From NCBI GenBank assembly GCA_025355915.1, contig JANXYT010000228.1, positions 1-5,590 on the forward strand: 5,590 nucleotides of DNA. The letters run 5' to 3'. The first letter of the stretch is position 1. The number at the start of each line of letters is the position of its first letter. The notes beneath the pieces are model-generated. The model was not told the DNA's origin, did no database searches, and saw only the letters and a program-made list of their open reading frames with translations. The DNA is from Holophagaceae bacterium (GTDB lineage Bacteria > Acidobacteriota > Holophagae > Holophagales > Holophagaceae). This document shows positions 1 to 5,444 of the stretch, one piece after another. The translations under genes and the position numbers were made by a program.

Positions 1-279
1 GAAGACCAGCGAAAAGGCCGCCATGCCGGAGGCTGTCACCAGGGCGCGCTCGGCGCGCTCCAGTTCGGCGAGCACGGCTTCGACCTCGCTGGTGTTGGGG
101 TTGCCCCAGCGGGTGTAGAAAGCCGGGGGCTCGATGCTCGCCGCGAATTCCGCGCCCTCGCGGTTCTCCAGAAGCTGGAACACCGAGGTCTGGAAGATGG
201 GCGTCGTCACCGCCCGGGTGGGGTTGAAGTGTTTCCCCGCGTGGATGGCGGTGGTGGTGGGTCCCCAGGGTTTGGGCAT
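1..279 (-). CDS. PLP-dependent Cys/Met metabolism enzyme (trans-sulfuration family), 5' part only
   Basis: The first 93 codons are present and the frame stays open to the window edge. The protein begins MPKPWGPTTTAIHAG. It shows the N-terminal landmarks of the Cys/Met-metabolism PLP family (cystathionine gamma-synthase, cystathionine lyases, methionine gamma-lyase, O-acetylhomoserine sulfhydrylase). These are TTAIHAG near residues 9-15, a V-TTPIFQTSVF stretch at about 24-34, YTRWGNP at 55-61 and the ASGMAA loop at 83-88. In characterised members the Tyr and Arg of the YxRxGNP motif and the SGM loop bind the PLP phosphate, partly across the dimer interface. The Schiff-base lysine would lie near residue 200, outside the window. 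The ATG at 277-279 is preceded by GGAG with a 6-nt spacer, which supports this start. The gene lies 26 bp after the small zinc-ribbon gene and may be co-transcribed with it. The family call is secure; which reaction it performs cannot be decided from this fragment. Confidence 0.88.
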   Translation of the reverse strand, partial: MPKPWGPTTTAIHAGKHFNPTRAVTTPIFQTSVFQLLENREGAEFAASIEPPAFYTRWGNPNTSEVEAVLAELERAERALVTASGMAAFSLVF

Positions 280-285
280 CGTCGG

Positions 286-289
286 CTCC
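286..289 (-). promoter_or_regulatory. Shine-Dalgarno site of the PLP enzyme gene
   Basis: GGAG on the minus strand, 6 nt before the ATG at 277-279. The same motif and the same 6-nt spacer occur before gatB and jag in this window, so it supports the chosen start. Confidence 0.65.
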
Positions 290-305
290 GGATCCCAGGA
301 TAAGG

Positions 306-593
306 TCAGTGCTTCCAGAACACGATGCCCAGGGCCACCACGGCGAAGGTGATCACCACCACCAGGCGCCAGACCGTGGGCCGGTCGTCCGGCAGGTCAT
401 AGGGTCCCCGGTCCTCCAGGGCGGCCCGGGTCAGTTCATCCTCGGGGGCCGGAATCAGACCGCGGCAATCCACACAGCGGAAGGGCTCCCCGGGGGTGAT
501 CACGGCATCCACCACCGAACACCCGCAGCGCTGGCAGACATGGATCACGCCGGGATGGTAGGCCTCAAGGGCGGAGGGGATCTCGTTCGGCAT
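306..593 (-). CDS. Small zinc-ribbon-like, C-terminally membrane-anchored protein of unknown function
   Basis: I do not recognise this 95-residue protein as a named family. Two Cys pairs, C20-x2-C23 and C40-x2-C43, are 16 residues apart and look like a four-Cys zinc ribbon; an extra Cys at 25 gives CQRCGC. The middle part (about 48-72) is acidic and Pro-rich. A single hydrophobic segment at about 77-93 (starting LVVVITF) is followed only by Lys-His, so the protein is probably tail-anchored with the Cys domain in the cytoplasm. The ATG at 591-593 lies 21 bp after the gatB stop. Its ribosome-binding site is weak (TGGG close to the start), so translation may be coupled to gatB. That it is a real gene is supported by the tight operon spacing, the paired CxxC motifs and the clean terminal membrane segment. 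The antisense frame over the same bases has no such organisation. Zinc binding and topology are inferred; the role is unknown. Confidence 0.8.
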   Translation of the reverse strand: MPNEIPSALEAYHPGVIHVCQRCGCSVVDAVITPGEPFRCVDCRGLIPAPEDELTRAALEDRGPYDLPDDRPTVWRLVVVITFAVVALGIVFWKH

Positions 594-614
594 GGGCCCA
601 GCATGGGGTGGGGA

Positions 615-2075
615 TCAGGATTTGGCTAGGAGGGTATCCAGGATCTCGTTCACCAGCCTGGCATCCAGGCGGCCCTGGCCCGCTTTGAGGATCTGGCCCA
701 CTAGGAACCCCTTGAGGCTCTCCTTGCCGCCCCGGATCTGGGCCACAGGCCCGGGGTTCGCCGCCAGCACCTGCGTCACAAGAGCCTCAACGGTGCCCCG
801 GTCATTCACCTGTCTCAGCCCCAACCGGGTCACGATGGTCTCGGCACGCTCCTCACCCCCGAGCAGGGCGGGAAAGACCTGGTCCTTGGCTGTGCCAAAC
901 GCGAGGGTCCGGGCCTCCACCAGGGCCACCAATTCCGCGAGGACCTCAGGCGCCACAGGGAAAGCCTCGATGCCGATTCCGCGGTCATTGAGGGTGCGGC
1001 TGACTTCCCCCAGCATCCAGGCCGCAGCCCCCCGGCCAGATCCGCTCGTCCGGGCCAGGGTCTCATAGTAGGCCGCAAAGGCCGGGTTCTGGGCCAGCGC
1101 CTGGGCCTCGTCCAAGCCCAGCCCATGGGCCTCACGCCAGCGGTGGATCCGCTGTTCCGGCAATTCGGGCAGGGCGGCCCGGGCGGCCTCGACCTCGGCG
1201 GGGCTCACCGTCAAGGGGGGGAGGTCCGGCTCAGGGAAGTAGCGGTAGTCCATGGCCGCTTCCTTGGTGCGCTGACCTCGGGTTTCTCCCCTGGCGGCGT
1301 CCCAGCCGCGGGTCTCCATCCGCACCAGCTCACCCCGTTCCATCAGAACGGTCTGCCGATCGAGCTCATGGTCCAAGGCCTGCCGCACGAAGCGGAACGA
1401 GTTGAGGTTCTTCACCTCTACCCGCGGGCCGAAGGCCGCATCCTCCGTCCGCCGCACACTCACGTTGGCGTCGCAGCGGAAACTGCCCTCCTCCATGTTC
1501 CCATCGCAGATGCCCAGGGCCACCACCAACCGGTGCAGCGCTTTCAGGTAATCCGAGGCCTCCTGGGCGCTGCGCAGGTCGGGGGCGCCGACCAGTTCCA
1601 GCAGCGGCACGCCCGCGCGGTTCAGGTCCACGTGGCTGACCGACACCTCTAGATCGTGGTGGCTCTTCCCGGCATCTTCCTCCAGATGGGCCCGCTCCAG
1701 GCGGATTCGGACGGGGCCTTCCTTTCCGCGCACCCTGGCATCCCCGGGGATGTCCAGGTGGCCCTCCTCCACGATGGCCACGGGGCCCTGGGTGATCTGG
1801 TAGCCCTTGGGCAGGTCCGGATAGAAGTACTGTTTTCGGTAGAAGGTGCTCTGGGGCCGGATCTTCGCCTCCAGCGCCAGCCCCAGGGAGAGGGCCATGC
1901 TTACGGCCTGGGCGTTCAGCACGGGCAAAGCCCCGGGAAGCCCCAGGCAGACGGGGCAGGTGAGCGCATTGGGCGGGGCCCCATAGGCATTCCGGCAGGC
2001 GCAGAACATCTTGGACCGCGTCCGCAACTGGACGTGGACTTCGAGACCGATCACCGCTTCATACCCAGGCTTCAT
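615..2075 (-). CDS. gatB: Aspartyl/glutamyl-tRNA(Asn/Gln) amidotransferase subunit B
   Basis: GatB is the kinase/tRNA-binding subunit of the GatCAB complex. GatCAB converts mischarged Glu-tRNA(Gln) or Asp-tRNA(Asn) to Gln-tRNA(Gln) or Asn-tRNA(Asn), using ammonia delivered from GatA. The 486-residue length is normal for the family. The N-terminal EVHVQL (12-17) is followed by a Cys-rich zinc-type site, C25-x-C27 and C40-x2-C43. YFYPDLPKGYQITQ spans 83-96. The family signature DLNRAGVPLLE is at 150-160, EGSFRCDANVSVR at 196-208 and MDYRYFPEPDLPPL at 275-288. A C-terminal YqeY-like tRNA-binding domain ends with the GKESLKGFLVGQ region (from about 450). The ATG at 2073-2075 has GGGGAG 6 nt upstream. 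gatA and gatC are not in the window, so the complex must be assembled from genes elsewhere. The gene follows mnmE by 39 bp, a tRNA-modification neighbour but not the usual gat partner. The stop is TGA. Confidence 0.97.
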   Translation of the reverse strand: MKPGYEAVIGLEVHVQLRTRSKMFCACRNAYGAPPNALTCPVCLGLPGALPVLNAQAVSMALSLGLALEAKIRPQSTFYRKQYFYPDLPKGYQITQGPVAIVEEGHLDIPGDARVRGKEGPVRIRLERAHLEEDAGKSHHDLEVSVSHVDLNRAGVPLLELVGAPDLRSAQEASDYLKALHRLVVALGICDGNMEEGSFRCDANVSVRRTEDAAFGPRVEVKNLNSFRFVRQALDHELDRQTVLMERGELVRMETRGWDAARGETRGQRTKEAAMDYRYFPEPDLPPLTVSPAEVEAARAALPELPEQRIHRWREAHGLGLDEAQALAQNPAFAAYYETLARTSGSGRGAAAWMLGEVSRTLNDRGIGIEAFPVAPEVLAELVALVEARTLAFGTAKDQVFPALLGGEERAETIVTRLGLRQVNDRGTVEALVTQVLAANPGPVAQIRGGKESLKGFLVGQILKAGQGRLDARLVNEILDTLLAKS

Positions 2076-2081
2076 CCGTGA

Positions 2082-2087
2082 CTCCCC
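2082..2087 (-). promoter_or_regulatory. Shine-Dalgarno site of gatB
   Basis: GGGGAG on the minus strand, 6 nt before the gatB ATG. It lies within the 39-bp mnmE-gatB gap, the largest gap in the window. I see no credible promoter or hairpin terminator in that gap. Confidence 0.65.
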
Positions 2088-2114
2088 GGCCCAGTGTACT
2101 CGAGCTTGCCCGGC

Positions 2115-3416
2115 CTACTTGCCCAGGCAGAAGCCACTGAACAGCGCGTCCAGGGCGCTCTCCGCCCGGTCCTCCCCCGTAAGCCGGGCCAACAGGCCCC
2201 AGGCCCCCTGGAGCAGGGAGGCCGGCAATTCCGGGGGGCATCCGGCCTCTAGCCCCATCAGGAGATCCACCTGTCGCGCCAGGTCGTCCAACAGGGCCCC
2301 CTGCCTATCCGTGGCCAGGGCGCCAAGGCAGGCGTCCGGCCCCAGGCCACCGAGCAGCCGGTCCTTCAGGGCCCCTTCCAGGGCGTCCAGGTCGCCCTGG
2401 TGCGCGGCGATGACCACGCCGGGGACCAGGGCCACATCCCCAAAGGTGCGGATCTCCAGGACCTTGCCCCCAAAAGGAGCCAGGGCTCGCGTCAACACCG
2501 CATCCTTCCCCTCATCCATGGCGGGGATCAGGTGCAGGATCAGGTCCGCCGCCTCGAGAATGGGGCCGACACGGGCCACACCCAGCCGCTCCAGGGGGTC
2601 CTCGGTGTCCCGGAGGCCCGCCGTGTCGAAGAGGCGCAGGGGAAGGCCTCGCCATTCACAGCGCACCTCCAGCACATCCCGGGTGGTGCCGGGGATCTCG
2701 GTGACGATGGCCCGGTCTTCCCCCGCCAGGGCGTTGAAGAGGGTGCTCTTGCCCGCGTTGGGCCGTCCCGTCAGGGCCAGGCGTAGGCCATCCCGCAGGT
2801 GCCGGGCGGCCTGGGCGCGCCTTTGTTCCACGTGGAACCGTGCACAGAGCGGCGCCAAATCGCTGGCCAAGTCCTTCATATTCAGCGAGATTCCTTCTTC
2901 CTCCCCATAGTCCACCGCCGCCTCGGCCCGGGCCATCCAGGGGGCCAGGGTGCGGCGGGCCTCGGCGATCCACTCGGGCTGGGCCCCGGCCCGGGCCTGG
3001 GCGAGGCGAATCTGCGTGTCGGTCTCCGCCGCCACCAGGTCCCGCAGGGCCTCGGTTTCCAGCAATTCCTGCTTGCCGTTGAGCAGGGCCCGCCGGGTAA
3101 ACTCGCCGGGCTCCGCCAACCGCACCCCCAGGGTTCCCAGGTGACCCAGCAGGCGCCGCACCAGCAGGGGGTTCCCGTGCATCTGCAGCTCGACCACATC
3201 CTCGCCCGTGTAGCTGGCGGGTCCCGGGAAGAACAGCACCAGGGCCCGCTCGCGGAAGCCACCCCAGCGCAGGGTGCGGAGCGAGGCGACCCGAGGTTCC
3301 GGTAGAACCACCAAGGGCGCGAGGACATCAGACAAACCCGGTCCCGAGATGCGCACCAGCGCCACCGCCGAGGGCAGCAGGGCGGTGGCTGGGGCGCAGA
3401 TGGGCGAGGAGCTCAC
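2115..3416 (-). CDS. mnmE: tRNA uridine-5-carboxymethylaminomethyl(34) synthesis GTPase MnmE, divergent G domain
   Basis: MnmE works with MnmG to modify U34 of certain tRNAs, using a folate-derived one-carbon group and GTP hydrolysis. Order of domains: an N-terminal folate-binding domain (about 1-115, with VRISGPG at 21-27, SYTGEDVVE at 68-76 and GEFTRRALLNGK at 104-115), a helical domain, an inserted G domain, and a C-terminal helical part. G-domain motifs seen: P-loop GRPNAGKS (217-224), IPGTTRD (241-247) and DTAGLRD (264-270). The C-terminus ends FCLGK, keeping the functional CxGK. Odd points: where NKxD (G4) is expected the protein has TFGD (324-327), and the usual SAK (G5) is AAH near 337-339. 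The N-terminal PPGxGG loop is replaced by ALLPSA. At 433 residues it is slightly short. The start is GTG (3414-3416): an in-frame TAG, the jag stop, lies only three codons upstream, so no earlier start is possible, and the SD is poor. A parS-like site lies inside the gene. mnmG does not follow. Confidence 0.95.
   Translation of the reverse strand: MSSSPICAPATALLPSAVALVRISGPGLSDVLAPLVVLPEPRVASLRTLRWGGFRERALVLFFPGPASYTGEDVVELQMHGNPLLVRRLLGHLGTLGVRLAEPGEFTRRALLNGKQELLETEALRDLVAAETDTQIRLAQARAGAQPEWIAEARRTLAPWMARAEAAVDYGEEEGISLNMKDLASDLAPLCARFHVEQRRAQAARHLRDGLRLALTGRPNAGKSTLFNALAGEDRAIVTEIPGTTRDVLEVRCEWRGLPLRLFDTAGLRDTEDPLERLGVARVGPILEAADLILHLIPAMDEGKDAVLTRALAPFGGKVLEIRTFGDVALVPGVVIAAHQGDLDALEGALKDRLLGGLGPDACLGALATDRQGALLDDLARQVDLLMGLEAGCPPELPASLLQGAWGLLARLTGEDRAESALDALFSGFCLGK
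2824..2839. promoter_or_regulatory. parS: Candidate chromosomal parS site (ParB/Spo0J binding) within mnmE
   Basis: The plus strand reads TGTTCCACGTGGAACC. The inner 14 bp (2825-2838) form a perfect palindrome that fits GTTnCACGTGnAAC, the core of the widely conserved chromosomal parS consensus TGTTTCACGTGAAACA. The CC/GG variant at the two flexible positions is, to my recollection, the form used by Pseudomonas. ParB loads as a CTP-dependent clamp at such sites and organises the origin region with ParA and SMC. The site lies in the mnmE codons for Phe194-Gln198 (FHVEQ), in the weakly conserved helical region before the P-loop, so the protein does not obviously demand this DNA sequence. The surrounding rnpA-yidC-jag-mnmE cluster is typically origin-proximal, as parS sites are. 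Identification is by sequence match only; parA and parB are not in the window. Confidence 0.8.
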
Positions 3417-3425
3417 CGTGCCCGT

Positions 3426-3890
3426 CTACTTCCGGAACACTTTCACCGGTTTGAAGGTGCCGGTGCCTTCGCTTTCGGTGCCCAGGCCGGCTTCGCGGCT
3501 GACCACCAGGTGCACCCAGCGGCGCTCGCGGGCGCTCAGGGCGCCGAGGGTATGGCTGCCCAGTTCCCGGGCCTTCCCGGCGGCAAACTGGCCCATGGCC
3601 ATGACCTCCTGCATGCGGAACAGGCGGGCACCCTTGACGTCCAGGTAGGCCAATTTCTGGTCCTCGCGCTCCCCCTGGGCTTCGTGGACCAGGAACTGCA
3701 GGGCGTCCAGGGCCACGCCCCGGTTGGCGCCAAGATGGGATGCATCCGGACCGGAAAGGGCCACCCGGTTGGGAAAGGCTTCCTCGTCACCCGAGGGCGC
3801 GAAGCGCGCCTCCAGCGTCAGCCCCAAGTGGGCGCCCCACCGGGCGATGAGCTCGGGCACGGATTCCAGGGTGGCGCCAGTCTTCCGCAT
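3426..3890 (-). CDS. jag: Jag/KhpB-type KH-R3H RNA-binding protein, short form
   Basis: The protein of 154 residues is the expected neighbour of YidC. A KH-II-like region covers about 10-90, with LGANRGVALDALQFLV at 53-68 matching the family's IGxRGxTLDALQYL block and YLDVKGAR at 82-89. An R3H domain follows, with the R-x3-H motif as R123 to H127 (RRWVH) and the TESEG block at 138-142 that is typical of Jag. KhpB proteins bind RNA, in some species together with KhpA, and affect cell division and envelope functions. The usual N-terminal Jag-N domain is absent, so this is a KH-R3H core. The GxxG loop is altered: aligned from LDALQ it reads ANRG, with the glycine displaced one residue upstream. 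The ATG at 3888-3890 follows TAGGAG by 6 nt, with the yidC stop inside that SD, which indicates coupled translation. The stop is TAG, 9 nt before mnmE. Confidence 0.9.
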   Translation of the reverse strand: MRKTGATLESVPELIARWGAHLGLTLEARFAPSGDEEAFPNRVALSGPDASHLGANRGVALDALQFLVHEAQGEREDQKLAYLDVKGARLFRMQEVMAMGQFAAGKARELGSHTLGALSARERRWVHLVVSREAGLGTESEGTGTFKPVKVFRK

Positions 3891-3896
3891 GGGGGG

Positions 3897-3902
3897 CTCC
3901 TA
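3897..3902 (-). promoter_or_regulatory. Shine-Dalgarno site of jag, overlapping the yidC stop codon
   Basis: TAGGAG on the minus strand has a 6-nt all-C spacer before the jag ATG. The TAG of this motif is the yidC stop codon, so a ribosome terminating on yidC sits on the jag initiation site. This favours translational coupling. Confidence 0.7.
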
Positions 3903-5444
3903 CACGGTGATGGGCTGGGGCTGGTAGGACCGCATGACCCACCAGGTCTGAAAGAGGCCGATGAGGTTGAACACGAAATAGTAAATCACAAGCCCCGAGG
4001 CGCTCTGGGCAAAGAAAAAGGTCATCATCGCGGGCATCAGCACCAGCATCATCTTGCGCTGGGCTGGGTCCCCTACGGCGGGCGTCATGGCCTGTTGGGC
4101 GAACATCGACGCACCCATGAGCACCGGGAAGATGAAGTAGGGATCCTTGGCGGACAGATCCGTGATCCAGCCAAAGAAGGGCGCGTGGCGCAGCTCGAAG
4201 ACGGCGTTCAGCATGGACCAGAGGGCCAGGAAGATGGGCATCTGCAGCAACATGGGTAGGCAGCCGCCCATGGGGTTGTGGCCGTTCTTCTTGTAGAGGG
4301 CCATGAGCTCTTTTTGCATCTCGGCCTTCTTGGTCATGTCGCTGCCGAACTTCTCGTACCTGGCCTGGAGGGCCTTCTGGTGGGGCTCGAAGTCCTTCAT
4401 GCGCAACATGGAGATGGTCTGCTTGGTGTTCAGGTGCCAGGTGGCCAGGCGGATGATTACTGTAAAGATCACGATGGCCCAGCCCCAATTCCCCACCAGG
4501 GCATGGACCTTCTTCAGGATCCAGAAGAGCAGGTGGGCCACGGCGCCAAAGAAGCCGTAATCGATGACCTGGGTGAAGGGTTTTTCGAAGGCCAGGAGGG
4601 GCTCGGCCTGCTTGGGACCAAGGTACAATGCGGCCTCCAGGTGGCCGTTCTGGGGCAGCAGCTCATACCCCGAGGCATCCCGGCTCGCCATGCGGGGCAG
4701 CTTCCAGAGAGCGGAGAAATAGTGATTCTGCTGAGGCTTGTCGTCCTTGCCGAGGCCGGCGTCCAGACCGAGCCGTTCCGCCGAGGGTGGCAGCACCTTG
4801 CGCTTGGAGCCCAGGAAGCTGAAGAAGGGGTCGTGCAGCATGTCGGCCCAGGTCACGGCCTCGACGCTCTTTTCCGTCAGGGTGAACACGCGGCCCAGGT
4901 GCTTCACGGGCTCGTCGGTGGTCGGGTTCACGATGAGCACCATAGGCGCGTTGCTGGGGGTAACGGCTTCGACCTTGAGGCTGTGGCCCTGGGCCGGCAC
5001 GAGGTAGCTGAGGCGTTCGCCGAGGGTGTTTTCGAAGATGACGGAGGTGCCCGCAGAACCGCGCTCCTCCCTCACCGTTTCAAAGCCAACCCCCTTCAGG
5101 CCGCCAAGGCCCGCGAAGGCGCTCGGGAAGAAGTGGGTGCTGTCCTGGTGCCAGATCACCTGCTTGAGGGCGCCGGTGGCCACCTGCCAGGTGAGGGTCA
5201 ATTCCTCGGTGGCCAGGGTGTGGGTAGCGGTGGCGTCAGCGGGCTTCACGCCAGTGACGGGCTGGGCCACGGAAACAGGCGGGGGGGGCGCAGGTGCCAG
5301 GGCCGGCGTATCTGAGGCCTTGGGAGCCGGTTGTTGGCTCTCGGCCTTCGGAACGGGTTTGGCGTACCGCGAGGACAGCCAGAACTGGCCGCCCAGCAGG
5401 ATCATGCTGCCGAGAACGAAGAAGAGGACATTGCGGTTGTTCAT
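3900..5444 (-). CDS. yidC: Membrane protein insertase YidC (Gram-negative type with large periplasmic domain)
   Basis: YidC inserts and folds inner-membrane proteins, alone or with SecYEG. The 514-residue protein starts with an N-terminal anchor (about 6-25, beginning VLFFVLGSM). A Pro/Ala-rich linker (about 29-75) and a periplasmic beta-sandwich domain to about 290 follow. The conserved Oxa1/YidC/Alb3 core begins near 296. Its groove helix VIFTVIIRLA contains the family's conserved Arg (R332). A charged cytoplasmic hairpin covers about 343-389, then NPMGGCLPMLLQMP (390-403), FFGWITDLSAKDPYF (423-437) and two or three further helices to about 503. The C-terminal tail is short (RSYQPQPITV) and lacks the long basic ribosome-binding tail seen in some homologues. 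The ATG at 5442-5444 overlaps the upstream rnpA TGA by 4 nt, with a GGGA 6 nt upstream as a modest SD. An eight-C run on the coding strand lies in the linker. The stop is TAG. Confidence 0.97.
   Translation of the reverse strand: MNNRNVLFFVLGSMILLGGQFWLSSRYAKPVPKAESQQPAPKASDTPALAPAPPPPVSVAQPVTGVKPADATATHTLATEELTLTWQVATGALKQVIWHQDSTHFFPSAFAGLGGLKGVGFETVREERGSAGTSVIFENTLGERLSYLVPAQGHSLKVEAVTPSNAPMVLIVNPTTDEPVKHLGRVFTLTEKSVEAVTWADMLHDPFFSFLGSKRKVLPPSAERLGLDAGLGKDDKPQQNHYFSALWKLPRMASRDASGYELLPQNGHLEAALYLGPKQAEPLLAFEKPFTQVIDYGFFGAVAHLLFWILKKVHALVGNWGWAIVIFTVIIRLATWHLNTKQTISMLRMKDFEPHQKALQARYEKFGSDMTKKAEMQKELMALYKKNGHNPMGGCLPMLLQMPIFLALWSMLNAVFELRHAPFFGWITDLSAKDPYFIFPVLMGASMFAQQAMTPAVGDPAQRKMMLVLMPAMMTFFFAQSASGLVIYYFVFNLIGLFQTWWVMRSYQPQPITV

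Noticed and set aside
594..614. Alternative upstream ATG for the 95-residue protein (plus-strand cat at 602-604)
   Set aside because: It is out of frame with the 95-residue protein (11 nt from the chosen ATG), so it cannot start it.
1628..1635. CCACGTGG palindrome in gatB as a second parS site
   Set aside because: The flanks are GT and CT instead of the required GTT and AAC. It is simply the His-Val-Asp codons of GatB before the DLNRAG signature.
1125..1652. Plus-strand open frame of 175 codons inside gatB
   Set aside because: It is fully antisense to GatB, whose signature motifs cover this region. It has no independent support.
2076..2114. Possible promoter or terminator in the mnmE-gatB gap
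   Set aside because: There is no -35/-10 pair, no stable hairpin followed by a T run on the minus strand, and the gap contains the gatB SD.
2011..2910. Plus-strand open frame of 299 codons opposite mnmE and the gatB start
   Set aside because: It is an Arg/Ser/Pro-rich shadow translation typical of the complement of GC-rich genes, with no SD or domain pattern, and it crosses the boundary of two real genes.
3510..4259. Plus-strand open frame of 249 codons opposite jag and the end of yidC
   Set aside because: It is rich in Gly/His/Gln with no recognisable motif, and it spans the jag-yidC junction on the opposite strand. It is a shadow of real genes.
4278..5315. Long plus-strand open frame of 345 codons opposite yidC
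   Set aside because: It lies entirely antisense to a clearly recognised gene. Long antisense frames are expected in GC-rich coding DNA, and its product shows low-complexity Gly/Leu/Val/Glu content with no family motifs.
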